Shown: piece after piece, positions 1-11,444 of the stretch
How positions within the stretch are numbered: the stretch's first letter is position 1
How the letters are laid out: each line of letters starts with the position of its first letter
Assembly: GCA_009103225.1 (NCBI GenBank)
Contig: RHPI01002090.1
Span: forward strand, 336,370 to 400,369
From: Chlorokybus atmophyticus
Taxonomy: Eukaryota; Streptophyta; Chlorokybophyceae; Chlorokybales; Chlorokybaceae
Direction of reading: 5' to 3'
DNA: 64,000 bases
The notes under the pieces: model-generated
What the model was told of the DNA's origin: nothing
Database searches by the model: none
Seen by the model: the letters and a program-made list of their open reading frames with translations, nothing else
Made by a program: the position numbers and the translations under genes

Positions 1-2897
1 TCCTTGTCTTTGCATCAATCAAGGCTGCATAGTTGGTTTTCTCAAACTCGTCCACTTGTCTTTGACACTCCAACTCCTGTGACAGTCCCACCCGACATGA
101 GGGGCTGCTTTAACTGAAAGTATGCAGCAGTAGCATACATGTTGGCCGCTTGGATTCAAATGGCAGGCTTACCAACCTTTGACCGCTTTGTTCGCACTGC
201 TTCTCGGCAGTCTACTTCTGAGAAGGTGGAGTTGTCAAGATCTTGCTCCAGCTGCCGCAGATTGCGCTCCTTTTCAGCCTGTTGTAAGAAATGAGAGATC
301 CGCTACCTACGCAGCATCACCTACTGTGGTAATGACCACTTCAAAGCATCCATATTCATACCAGCTGCTGCTGCTTGTGCTTGATGTCAGTGTTTGCTTT
401 TGTGTTCTGCTCTGTAGCGCCATCTATCTTGGCTGAAAACTCGTACTCCTTGCGCCGATGAGCGTCCTGAGTAAACATACAACAGGGCTCAGCAGCGCAG
501 GATGTGCACAATGCTTTTGGTTGCAGGCAAACGTGCATGCCTACCTTGAGTTCTGTCAAGCCTTTGTTGAAGGCCAGCAACTTAGCATCAGCCTGCCTTC
601 TGAACTCGTTCAGCACGCTGTCTGACAACGGTAGCTTGTCTGCACGAACACTACCGCCCAGATGCTTGCTGGATATCTGTTGAATGGAGAGGTCTCTCTG
701 CTGCTTCTGTTGACCATGAGCCTGTGCGCAAAGGGCGTGTTTGAGCCTGTGACAACTACCACGCATGGGCAACACAGCAGTTATAGGGACACACGCAAAG
801 TTACAGCTACACGGCACAGAGCGCGGCTTACCTCAGCCTCAGCTTGCAACTTGCCCTGCTGTTTCAGCTTGTTCTCATAAAAGGTTTTGCGAGCAGCAAG
901 CTCTATGCGGTCGTCTCTGAGAAGCGATTCCTGCTTCCCAATTTCCAACTTGAACGCCCGCAAAGCACCTTCGAACTGTTGAATCTCGTTGATCAGCTCC
1001 TCCTCAGTTTCTGCAAACGCCCAGACTTGTCAGCTCAAATGCATGCCCCATAACTGTGCATCCCCACACCACATGAAGTGCCCGCACTGACAATTTTGCC
1101 GTACGCCAGCTTGATTCATACATGACGTGCCCACTTGACATTTAGCAAGCAGCAACAGGGTCTCAAAGCCCCCCAAGACTCGCCTGTTGGTTCGCCATCA
1201 TCCTCTTCTCTGAGCGGGTTCTGGCGAAGAACCTCCCAGAGGTTCGTGCGTTGGCGGATGAGCATCGTCTTTTGGGCATCCAGGACTTTCATCTCGTCCT
1301 GTAGTGCCTTCACACGCCTGATTTTGCCGTTGTACTCTTCGGCACTCTTGGAACTCGCACCAATCTGAGCCTCAAGCTCACGAATCTGGTTCCTCAGATG
1401 CGTGATTTTGGTAGTATCGTCTTCTATACTCGTTCGGTACTGTACAAGTACATACCACGACCTGAGCATATTTGTTTACAGCCGCGATACAATTGTAGGA
1501 ACAGGCGTACAAGCAATAATGCTGACATGTGTCATGCACAGGTGCAGGTAGTCACAACCTTTTCTGCTTGGTCTTTCAAAGTCTGCAAGTTTTGCAGCTT
1601 GAGCTTGAACTCTTTTACATCGTGCGTATGCTCGGACTTGAGCTTCTTGATAGCCTCCAACGCCTTTGTATACCTGCCGTACACTTGCTGATTTAATACA
1701 AACACAATAGCTGTGCAAGCATCGGATGTAAAGAGACCTCATGCGCACCTTGTGGAAGAGAAGATGTCGTCAAACTTCTTTTTCAGCACAGCAGCTTCTG
1801 CTAACGGCCAGTTTGCCTCGTCTTGGTGCACAAATATGACGTTCTCCAGTATGGCCTTTGGAACACCCATCAGCATGCCTACTTGTCTGTCCAAGTCCGC
1901 GCAGCGATAGCTAAGCGCCGTTTTCTATGGGTGTATGTTAAGTTGTAAGTAATAATCCGTTGTTACTTACAATTATAACATATTGTAAGTGTGATCTGCT
2001 TACAACTATGGCGTAATCCTGCATACGCAATGAATCAAGCACAACAGGAATCAGGTACCTCATTCAGCTCATTGTACGTCTGCAGGATGCTTTCAATAGC
2101 TTTGTACTCCATCTTGGAGGCCTTCTGTGTCAATTGAAAAGACCGAACGCAGACAACCGGCTTGCCACTGATGGATCGGAATCGAAGTCGGATCTGCGCC
2201 TTAACCTCTGTTTCTCCTGCAATCTGTGGCATATCTCAACATGCAAACTACACAAGCACGTATGCCCACAATCAATTGTGTTGGCACATAGAACTAAGAT
2301 GATAAGCATATGTTATATGTTATGTGTGCCCGACCAGGTATGTAACTGGATGCGCCTAACTGTTGAACTGGTTGTTGTGTGTATTCAGATGTATAGCCAC
2401 CAACAGGTCGCTATGTTTTGAGTCTGTGGTGTTGACCAGACACATAGCAACCGATTGGTGGCATTGACGCTTTCTGTGCAGAACAAGCTATGTTTGCCAA
2501 GCATGAGGCACCAGCTGAGAGTGGGATAAAGCTCAGGGAGTCGTACCTTCGGGTCATGTATAAACGTCTGACCGGAGCGCGCGTTGGGTGGAAGCTCCCC
2601 GGTGCACGCTTGCTTGAGGCACTCAATAACCGTCTGCAACGACAGGTTGCTTGCTAGCTTCTTTGTTACTTGTGCATGCAACGCAGCACAATCAAACATC
2701 GATGTTAAGAGAAGGAAATACTGCCACTTGAAAGTCGAGCAAAAAACTGACAACCAGACTCGCTTGTCGCTTACCGTTTTGCCGGCGCCATTTGGACCAA
2801 CAATCAGCGTCAGAGGCTTGTAGAACTCAATGACGCTTTGATTGTTTGGGCTAAAACTTCGAATGCCCTTGATGAGCATCTTGTCGATGGTGGCCAT
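1..2897 (-). CDS. RAD50: RAD50 DNA repair ATPase, 5' part (runs off the left edge)
   Basis: RAD50 is the SMC-like ATPase of the MRE11-RAD50-NBS1 complex, which tethers and processes DNA double-strand breaks in the nucleus. The start MATIDKMLIKGIRSF leads to a Walker A motif, VGPNGAGKT. Next come the RAD50-typical TVIECLKQACTGELPP, FIHDPK, ETEVKAQIRLRF and the Q-loop region NVIFVHQDEANWPL. Long coiled-coil sequence follows. I resolve exons at 2775-2897, 2547-2633, 2059-2223, 1749-1924, 1559-1673, 1184-1439, 832-1010, 545-706, 362-466, 177-278 and up to 76. The reading phase agrees across all of them. The intron after the 1184-1439 exon appears to use a GC donor. The zinc hook and C-terminal ATPase half lie outside the window. 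The STN1 gene lies upstream on the same strand. Confidence 0.95.
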
Positions 2898-4105
2898 CTT
2901 GTCAACAGCATCACACTAGCACTGACACCCTGCCTTTGCTTCAAGCACACAACCTGCTGAAGTGAACGAACAACATGCTTGTGACCAAACTTTCGACTTT
3001 GTGGCAACAGGGAAAAGGAGGGCAGGCTGACAGCAACCAATCGGGCAGCATGCATGCTGCAGTCAAAGCCACACCCAAGCCTGCCGCAGTTGTGGGGATG
3101 CAAGCTACAACCTCAGCTCACGCAGATTAGTACCTGCAGGCGAATACCAACACCGGTGGTATGTCTCTTCCGTCAGGACCGGCCGAAGATGCGACCGCCG
3201 CCCCCACCACCAACGCCGCCGCCGCCGCCACCTCCACAGCGCATGCACTGCCTCTAGACGGTCTGACGTTGCCGTAAATGGCGCCAAGTAGTAACGTGGT
3301 GACTGGCAGGCGACTTGAGTTTGCACAAGGAGCACTGCGCCTGGAGCAGTGTTTTCCCTGCGTGGCCTACTCAATGTACTTTGCCCACAGCTGCGCTTTC
3401 GTGCTATCATCACCAAAGCAGACCAAGCATGTAAGGACGCACCTAGCTTGAAAGTGCTTGTGCCAGGACATAGGTGCTCTCTGTGCACTCATTGGCAAAG
3501 TGCATACGTATTGGTTCCGGTGGGTGAGTGGGTGGGTGGGTGCGTAAATGGGAGGGTCCTGGGTGCGGGGGCATGCGGGTCGGGGGCATGCGTATCATAC
3601 AAAAGCGATATGTGAGGGAGATGTAACACAGAAGGCAAGGCATTGTCTATGCACCCGCACACTGCGCTCATGAACTGTTCTGTGTCAAAGCTGTTGGTCT
3701 CTCCGTTCAATGGGGAGCTGGTACGCACATACGTGTCACGTAATGTGAGGCTGACAGTTGCACCAGGCTTGGCTGCAATTGAAGGTAAGCAGTAGCTAGC
3801 TTGGCTCAACCATGCCTTAGCAACTCCATGTGTTGAGGATGCACATCAGACGTGTAGTGCAGCAAACTGCACAGTGATATGAGACCTGTTGTCGCACAAT
3901 AGACAACAAGTACAGTGAACAACAAGATCAGATCAGAAGCATGCAGTTCCATCACAACTTCAACTCAAGTAACAACTGCGCAGCACTACTTATTGATCAA
4001 AGTTCTAACAGCAGGTCCACGTTAGCTACATGCAAGTGGTCAATGTGTCTGGTAGCTGTAGAAGGCCATGACAACACATGGGGGTCAGCACCTTTAGCCA
4101 GCCCT
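2898..4105. other. Spacer between RAD50 and STN1, with unresolved coding-like segments
   Basis: No confident gene. On the plus strand an open segment starts with an ATG at 3279 (MAPSSNVVTGRRLEF) and stays open to a possible donor near 3430. A second open segment at about 3655-3784 (SKLLVSPFNGELVRTYVSR) ends at a good donor, GAAG|GTAAGC. The same bases are open on the minus strand (SLTLRDTYVRTSSPLNGE), so coding direction is unclear. A CCGCC-rich tract sits at about 3192-3240 and a GGGTG-rich tract at 3520-3600. The spacer contains the RAD50 promoter and the STN1 3' end. Confidence 0.4.
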
Positions 4106-5506
4106 CTACATGGCACAGTATTTGCCGTCTTTGCCAGTGTAGATGACACCATCTAGCTGCAACTGCGAACCCAGGGCATGCATGTTAGGCATGGGTAATG
4201 TTCTTCACTGTGTTGGGAACCGCTGCTTGCAGGTCAATGAGCCAGCACTGCTGTCTCACAAGCAGCCATTGGCGAGCAACAACGCAGCCTACTTACTTGG
4301 TCGAGTGCAGCCTTGATATGCGAATTGAACTGGGGAAAGGCACTTTGTATTTCGGCTTCACTGCATCCCGGACAATCAGCTATTTTCGCTGCCAACTTAC
4401 CAGCAACCTCCTCGAGTGTCACTGCAACCACGCAGTTAGTGCTGCTCTGCTGCACACAAGTGGGACAGCTCCTCAGGACGACCGGACTGCTTACCTGGCT
4501 CTTGCTTGGGTGGCCTGCGACTCAACTGTGGCACCATGCTGCGTTGCACATGGAACCGGCCTAGTTCGGCAGGTTTGTGGTTGACTGCCTTTGCAAACAG
4601 CTCTGCAAAGTAATGTTCCTGTGCAAGGATGTGCAAGGATTGCTGTTGAGGAACACTGTGCAGTGTAATGCAGCTCTTTACTCAGCCTGGAACCAGAACA
4701 TGCATAACACCATACCCGGTACAGCTTGACTATCTCAAGTTGTCGCAGAGTTTCGTAGTTGTCCTCCTTGACATCAATACTAACAGTCAGCCATGTCAGT
4801 CTTTGCAGTAGTGCAACAAGCTGAGGCTTCCACAATTGGCCCGTTCAACCATGTGTGTAGCTGCTGAGCACGTTTAGGGGAAGCGTGCTCACCCATATGC
4901 GAGAAGGTACCGCTCCGCCCTGGCAGTACTTGTAGCAATCTCCAACGACCCAATGAAGTCCACTAGCATGCCAACAACTGGAGGGATGGGACGGAATTGC
5001 AACACCTTGAATGGTATCCGCACGCGCATTACAGCCGTTGTGTCGTCTGCGCAAGCTGGAGTCACCTCGATTGACCCTCACAGGCAGTGCGCTTATTCCA
5101 TCACATAGCGAGGATCACTGACTCAATGCGCTACAGTAGAGACACTCATGAACGAGAATCCCGTACCCACGAGCAAGTCCGTGGAGTCAACGTCATTGTG
5201 CAGCCCAACAACCACTCCAAGCAGCCTGTTGTCATGACATGCACATGTGTCAGCCAAGCACCACCGGCACACAGAGATGCGAGCATCAAGTGTGCAGCTG
5301 AACATTGCGGTAGGCATCGATTGCAACTTGGGTCTGTGCGTATGTCATTGCGGGAAAATACCGGAAGAGTACCTCAAACGCTTGAATGTAAACACAGGCC
5401 GTCCTGCCTTGAAAGCGTCCCCAACTGCTTCCGCAGACAGGGCGTCTCTCGCCCACAGCTTGCGGTGCACCGCAAGCTGAGCAGCACCGTCCTCAGCCTC
5501 CGGCAT
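4106..5506 (-). CDS. STN1: STN1-like CST-complex subunit (OB fold plus winged helix)
   Basis: STN1 is a subunit of CST (CTC1-STN1-TEN1), which binds single-stranded DNA, caps telomeres and assists lagging-strand fill-in. The start is MPEAEDGAAQLAVHRKLW. The first exon ends in ...VFTFKR, joined to LRLLGVVVGLHNDVD, which fits the 'HPI..VDVLGTVVGV' entry strand of the STN1 OB fold. The next exon begins ADDTTAVMRV, matching the DD.T element. LRQLEIVKLYR then joins EHYFAELF, matching the STN1 'RMLELPKLYR..Y' helix. The C-terminal exons (SEAEIQSAFPQF, IKAALDQ, LQLDGVIYTGKDGKYC) resemble the RPA32/STN1 winged helix. Length is roughly 260 residues, against about 370 in human. RPA32 is the main alternative, but the LEIVKLYREHY segment favours STN1. 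The product diverges from the DUF4079 gene. Confidence 0.75.
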
Positions 5507-6399
5507 CCTTTCCCAGCAGCCACATCCGGCAAGCCCGGCGTCACCTCACGACAATGCCAAGCATGCCTTCCACGCGCAACAGCTCGTGCAAGCGGAAACT
5601 GCAGCTGACAGCCCGACTAACCCACTCAGCCCTCCCAACCTAGATTCCTCAAGCCCGTTCCTCTATCGGCATTCCGCCTCCGCCACCACCACGACCGCCG
5701 CCGACGGCACCCACGACCGACGCTTCACTGCAAAGGGCGGGAGAGCAGTGCGCGACGCCACGTATGCATCTCGCGAACTGCTGTTACGTTAACTCAGTGC
5801 TACGAGGCTAACAAACGGGAAACTTCGTCACTACAGCTCGGGTTGACTGCGCCACTGACCGTGTTGTCCAGCTGCGATCCGCTGTCAACGCACCCTGCGC
5901 CGGTTAAGAATCTCAGTCAGTGTAAACCACTTGCTGTGCTTAGCGCAACAAGCGCAACTTGGACTTGCTGGTGGCGGCAGTGGCGGTGGCATTGGCGGCG
6001 GCGAACGTTGTATTGGGCCTGCGGCGTGCACATAACAGGTGTGTTGCTGTAATGTACATGCTATACGCGTGTTAAGCAGATGTGCAACGTAAGCTAGCGC
6101 TGTTGCACACAGCTACCGGTTGGTCGATCTACACTTCTGGTTTTGCATGGCTTTTGTCGAGAACATATGTGGGCGACCTATATTTCACTTCGTTGCGTAT
6201 TAACATCATCGTGTGTTGCAAACAAGTGCATGCCGTTCCTTTGCATGGGACCATGCTGACCTAATGCACTTGAACATGGCAATGCTGTGATGTGTTGAGC
6301 AAGACATTGCAGTTTCAGGTTGTACTTGTGTATTGACGCTATCTGTAAGCAAGACTGGTCGTCTGAAGCGATTTGTTGGTTGAAGTACAGACCTCAGCT
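5507..6399. promoter_or_regulatory. Divergent upstream region of STN1 and the DUF4079 gene
   Basis: About 890 bp separates two start codons that face away from each other, so both promoters should lie here. The STN1 side is GC-rich (CCGCC and GGCGG triplets near 5670-5720 and 5970-6005). The other side is less GC-rich. No TATA box or other core element stands out, and no ORF resembles a known protein. Confidence 0.5.
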
Positions 6400-8122
6400 A
6401 TGGCGCTGGTGACAGCCACCACTGTGTCTGCGCCGCTGCTGCTCCGGTCCAAGCAGACAGTGGCGTCATGCCGCAAGCAGCATAGCCGCCAAACCTTATG
6501 TGCACAGCAAGGCAGCGAGCATGACGGGAAAGTGTGCACAAAGCCAAGGTCTTCAGAGCTGAAGCTGTTGAGCACCGCACCCGTGGTTGGAGTTGCTGCA
6601 GGTGCCGGATTTGCACAATTGCTAGTTGTTTGAACAATTGCACAGTACGCCAGTGGAAACAACAATGTTCCTCACAACGAATCTGTCCTTACAGCTGGTG
6701 CTGTCACAAGCTTTCTTGCGCCATATGTGGAACTGGTGAAGGCACAGAACTACCCGGACTGGCTGATCCACTGGGGTCATCCAGGCAACATGGTAATTTG
6801 CTCGTGGAGCATGGCGTGCTCTGATTCAATGACATGGTATAAAATCATAAACATTATCGTTTCCTCAGGCTGTCGTCCTGCTTGCTATGGGTGGCTATGG
6901 CTCGTACTTAGGCTGGCAGATTCGCACCAGCGGAGATCAGGTGTGCCTTGTTACAATGTTACTTGTGGTTTTCAGCCGTCATGAGAGGTCTCTGCACTCA
7001 TGGATGTTGTTTACAGGCCTGGATTGCCAAAGCAAAGGACTCGCACCCTAAGATCATGGCAGGAATGTTCTTCTTCTTCGCTGCTGGTGCAGTTGGCGGG
7101 CTCACCTCGCTGCTCACCCAGGGCAAGCCTTTGCTGGAAAGGTACAGTCATGGGTGCCTATGATACACATTGCACCTTTGGTTGTAGCAGGTTGCCCATG
7201 CTTTAGCATGAGTTCTGACCAGACTGTGGTTTTCAGCCCGCATGCTTTAACGGGATTGGCGGGGCTGTCACTTCTCGCAGCACAGTCATTGTCTCCTCTG
7301 CTGTTTCAGGTACAAGACTGTACATGTCAGTTAGCATTCATGCATGGCAGGTGCATTGGCAGTTGTCGGGTTGCCGGGGATTCTGCTGCTCAGCAGTGTT
7401 CCACAGGAGCCCAAGCTGCAGTACGCTGCTGCGAGCGCCGTCTCTTCACCATCAAGCCCTTTGAGCTCTAGGCTAGCTTTCAGCAGTGGTTCCTCGCTGT
7501 ACCGCTCGCAATTTGCTCGCGGCAGTGTAGCTAGCAAGGCGGTGAGAGGGTCCTCAAGCGGTCGGTTTAGCAGCCAGCGCGGGCTGCGTGTTGTGGCTCG
7601 GGCAACACCGTCTAACCGTGATTCAATTCTGTCCGATGCCATCCAAGAGCCCATAGCATTTCTCGGCGGGCTGTTTGCGGGTCTGTTGCGCCTGGACCTC
7701 AAGGAGGACCCACTCAGGGAGTGGGTTGCCGAGACTGCTGAGAAAGCAGGAGTTGAGCAGCCTCAGTCAACTGTTGTTAATGATAACGATGAAGACGAGG
7801 GGCCCGTAGATATTGCCATTGAGTAGAGTGAATATTCTGCTCCACATTGCAGCAGCCTGCAGCTATTTCCTGGGCTTTTCAGTCAGTGAAACAGACGTAG
7901 TCTTGGAAACAGCAGGCCGCTTTGTACACTCCTTGTAGAGTTATGTGCAATTGCGTGTGTTCATGTACTAGTATTTGCGCTGATGCTTTTGTTGTTTTTA
8001 TGTGTCGTGAGCAGGAAAGGCCGGAGTTGCGAACTGCACACGCCTTCCTGGGCTCAGCGACAATGGCCCTTTTTGTCGTGCATGCCGTATTTGGCCTGCA
8101 GCTCGGCCTCAGTCTGCCTTGA
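6400..8122 (+). CDS. DUF4079 family plastid membrane protein
   Basis: This is a predicted multi-pass membrane protein of the DUF4079 family, found in cyanobacteria and plastids. Its function is not established. Exons at 6400-6601, 6695-6792, 6869-6940, 7017-7141, 7237-7309 and 8015-8122 join in phase to about 225 codons. The first roughly 40 residues (MALVTATTVSAPLLLRSK...) look like a chloroplast transit peptide, rich in S, T and basic residues with few acidic ones. Family features are PDWLIHWGHPGNM, AVVLLAMGGYGSYLGW, FFFFAAGAVGGLTSLL, TGLAGLSLLAAQSL and the last helix, RTAHAFLGSATMALFVVH. The histidines in these helices suggest a cytochrome-b561-like fold, but that is inference. The final intron (7310-8014) contains the complete UPF0426 gene on the same strand. 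Confidence 0.85.
7344..7826 (+). CDS. UPF0426 family chloroplast protein, nested and intronless
   Basis: A single uninterrupted frame of 160 codons. The first roughly 90 residues are rich in S, A and R (PSSPLSSRLAFSSGSSLYRS...VVARA), as in a plastid transit peptide. The mature part, ILSDAIQEPIAFLGGLFAGL followed by RLDLKEDPLREWV, matches the conserved core of plant UPF0426 (At1g28150-type) proteins, and it ends in an acidic tail (DNDEDEGPVDIAIE). Function is unknown. In plants the protein is predicted to be chloroplast-located, associated with thylakoids. The gene lies wholly inside the last intron of the DUF4079 gene, on the same strand, and lacks introns while nearly all neighbours have many. 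The start at 7344 is the first ATG in frame, but an upstream non-coding or coding exon cannot be excluded. Confidence 0.85.
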   Translation: MAGALAVVGLPGILLLSSVPQEPKLQYAAASAVSSPSSPLSSRLAFSSGSSLYRSQFARGSVASKAVRGSSSGRFSSQRGLRVVARATPSNRDSILSDAIQEPIAFLGGLFAGLLRLDLKEDPLREWVAETAEKAGVEQPQSTVVNDNDEDEGPVDIAIE

Positions 8123-9177
8123 GGCGGACTTTTCGTATTGCTGGTGTCGCAGTTGACAGGGCACATTGCCCAAAGTCAGTTATTGTTGTTGTTGTTAATG
8201 TTTTGCAGGGTTATTGCGATCATACTGGTAGACACCTCAATTTGCACGCCATCAGTGACAACCTCTTAAATTTTGTGCCAATCGTGCACAGACATGCGCC
8301 GCAAACTCTGTCTCGATACAGTCAAGTCTGAATGTCATTTGCTTTTGTGCCCAACAATACACGACAACCGCACAAACAGCCCCACAGTACACAATGCACC
8401 CACTACTGCACTACTCTCACACCATCCCCGCCAACCAAATTTTGCTCCGTCATCAGCCTTGACGCTGTGCGTGTGCTGATCGCGGCTGCCATAGAGTGCA
8501 CACTTGCATGTCCATCGCAACAGATTAGTAATGAGAAACATATACAGATATAGTGTACAGGAAATTGTAGGCGCCATTGCGTGCATGCATTATTGCAACA
8601 CACGCGTTTGAACATGATGCACAATGCACATTGACAGCGCATGTCAACATACTCACCTACTTTACACATGTTCGACCACCGGGCTACCTACCCTACGCAC
8701 TCTGCTCCTACCCCACCCTGTTAGTCATGCCAGCATGCATGTGCAGCCCTTGTTACATCATCGCCACCACGCACTCTATCGTTCGTCCTGCCGAGAACTT
8801 CCTGTTGGCGTGCCGTCGCTGTCCTGCGGGGGGGCGGGCGGGGGGGGGGAGGACCCCAACAATTGTGTACAACAAGTTGTGGTTGGTCTGCCACACTGTA
8901 GCAAAAAGTATTGTCAAGTCCAAAACAGAAAAATAGCACACCTCGTGTACATTATATAAGCACAGAGTATGGATATTCGCCTAGCAACAATAACTGTTCA
9001 GTTCCCAGCCTCGCTGGTTAGTGCTGCTGGCTTCACGTCTGTACAAAACAATACCAAACAGTCATGTCCAGTTATTACCAGGTCGCATGCCAACAGCTCA
9101 CAGTGCTTGCTCAACGTTGACAGGCAAAGTGTCCAGACCGAAAAACAAAACAGTATCAGCGTCTACCACAGCACACA
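8123..9177. other. Convergent spacer between DUF4079 and SEN54
   Basis: About 1.05 kb between two gene ends. It should hold both 3' UTRs. I see no coding signal. A G-rich run at about 8828-8853 is a possible quadruplex-forming or mis-assembly-prone tract. Confidence 0.5.
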
Positions 9178-10691
9178 TCAATGGTGCGTCCACTGCCTGC
9201 TCTGTAGCATGCAGAGCGGGCCATAGCGGTATGCAGTCATCAGCCCTGCAGCGACACCAAGTGAGTCAAACAACGGGGCTCCCCACAGCGGGATCAATGC
9301 GTAGTCACAGCATGCTAGCGTAAGGAAAACGGGGCGTCCCGCACAACAAGAGCCGCAATGCACCGCCGTTCTTGTGTTGCACACAGGCACACGCACTGCA
9401 TACATACCTGCATATGCAGATCCAAAAGGCTGGTGGGCCAGGGTTCCGCTTGCTGAAATGCGCATCCGGTAACCAAACGCCATACGCCAGTTTCATGGCT
9501 TCCGCCTCCCTATTACGTACGGCGTTGGCCGCATGCTGGCGAGGATCACAGAAAGGATGCAGGATTTCTGCACATTGGCGTAAGTACGCCGCCCATACAT
9601 CCTGACCCATGCAATGCTTGTTGTAGACTTCAACATGAATATTCGGCATCCATGACAGCACATGACGCAACACCGTGTTGACTTCTGAGCAGCAGCACAA
9701 TGCAAACAAACATAAGCAGTCTCCAAAACTTGTCTTTCTTACCCTTGCAAGCATGGCTTACCATCCAAACTGAGGACTGCTGCAGAGTCCGTGATGGCGT
9801 GCAGGTGCTGCTCCTGAAGACCACGATGAGATTGCCTTGAGTAACGCAGCAAATGCAACTGATAAGCCTGCTCTGTAGCAGTGAATGCTACTGCGTGACA
9901 AGCGCTTGTGGTTGGGCTTACCGTTGCACTAGTTTTTGCGACAACAAAATACTGAGCATTGCTGACTTCAGCCTCGGATTCAGCAGTGACATCTGGTGTT
10001 ATCTGCTCCTTCTGTTGTGAAGTTACACCCTTTGGTACCCATTGCCCTCGCCGGCCCACGACATAACCAAGCTTCCTCAAATGGGAGTACACTTGATAGT
10101 GCTCAAGCGGAACACCTGGACACCCCAGGTGAGAATCCTACATGCATCTTCCCTTGCAACAAGTAATGCAATACAATCAGATTTGCTATAACACTCCACA
10201 TCGAGAGCTCCTGCACAACAACACAAACCTGCACTCAGCATGAGCCCAAACGCTTTGTGCACGGACACTGTGATGGATTCCAGCAACAGTGTGAGGCTTC
10301 CCGTCTCCACCATGTGCCTGTGGAATTGTTGTGTCAGCCATGCTGGCTCGATGCACACTGCACACTTGTTTGTATGCAGTCGAGCGCTTACACTGCTTCT
10401 TCAGGGTAGCAAAGAGAAACACCGTTGCGAGAGAAGCCGACGGCGTGCCACTGCGAGCCACATACGCTTGTCAACTCTACAAGCGCCAGATCGGAGCGCC
10501 ACACGCCTATGGATGTTCGCTTCCTGTAATCAAACCAGTAATGTTTAACACCTTCCAAACAGCAAGTTCAAACGCTAGCATTGCAAGTATGCATGCTCTC
10601 ACCGTGCGACTCTTGCGTCATTGCAACTGCTTGATGCAGACTCGCTGTCATCTACAGCCTCAGCAGCCTCCTCTCCAGTACTCGACACCAT
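9178..10691 (-). CDS. SEN54: tRNA-splicing endonuclease subunit SEN54
   Basis: SEN54 is a non-catalytic structural subunit of the SEN complex, which excises introns from pre-tRNAs. The start MVSSTGEEAAEAVDD (10691) is followed by an exon beginning KRTSIGVWRSDLALV. It contains GSQWHAVGFSRNG and CYPEEA, matching the family's 'G..W..MGF...G...L.PEEALFL' block. Next are VETGSLTLLLESI and VPLEHYQVYSHLRKLGYVV, the diagnostic 'YQVYSHLKRLGYVV' helix. The C-terminal nuclease-like fold carries YGVWLPDAHFSKRNPGPPAF, the equivalent of human 'FDVY..DA..FRKNNPGKP'. The last exon (9178 to about 9310, GRPVFLTLACCDYALIPLW) is less certain. GatC ends 104 bp upstream on the same strand. Confidence 0.88.
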
Positions 10692-10795
10692 GCCTGCCAA
10701 GTGCTTATCATGAGCATTGACAAAACCGAAAGCAACTCTGTCATGTGCAAAGGACAAGACCAAATAACTGGACCGAATGGGGATGTGTGCACATA

Positions 10796-11444
10796 CTATG
10801 GCTGGTTGGCTTTGGGTGCGATGTAGTAAGGAGGGGACGTGCGTTGCGCAAGGCTCAGCAGCTCCTGGCGATCCACAGCAGCGAGAGAAGTGTCCGACTG
10901 CTCCTCCTCCCGTCTCATGCGAAGCGTGTACTGCTCCTCCAGCGGACTCCACATAGGCTCTACGCCCGTCGTGTCCAACTCATCAATGCAACGCACTGCA
11001 ACAACAATCAACTCAGAAACAGAGACCAGAATTCCTCAACGTCTTGCATGTCAACATATGCAACTCATCGGCACAATTGGTGCACAGCATGACGTGACAT
11101 GACATGACACGACAGTGCGAGCAGCTTTGCGTTGCCCACGCCATGGACAACGTGTGAGTGAAGCAAGTCAATGCGCTGGCTTAAACAGCGCAACAATGCT
11201 CAACAATCGGCTGTGAACGTCTGCTTGTCATTGTAGTAAGACTTTCCCAGTGTCTCGCTCAAAACACAGGTTACTGCTTACCAAATTGCAGCAGGGACTC
11301 CAAGTCTGGGCGGAGCGCCTGTGTGTCTTGGACGGGCAGCGCGGCGAGCCTGGCTAGCTTGGTGAGGTCGGGCGTGTCCTTGACGGGGACGCTCTTGGAC
11401 AGCAGTGAACGCACGGCCCAAGTGGCGCGGGGCGGGAAGGCCAT
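10796..11444 (-). CDS. gatC: Glutamyl-tRNA(Gln) amidotransferase subunit C
   Basis: GatC is the small subunit of GatCAB, which converts Glu-tRNA(Gln) to Gln-tRNA(Gln) in plastids and mitochondria. Two exons are visible. The first, from MAFPPRATWAVRSLLSK, carries DLTKLARLAALPV and LRPDLESLLQFG. The second carries CIDELDTTGVEPMWSPLEE followed by RMRREEEQ and ends YYIAPKANQP. The pattern 'KLARL......L...L..IL..V..L.ELDT.GVEP' is diagnostic. The first roughly 30 residues, basic and aliphatic, are probably an organellar targeting peptide. The gene diverges from SEL1L across about 1.08 kb. Confidence 0.92.
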
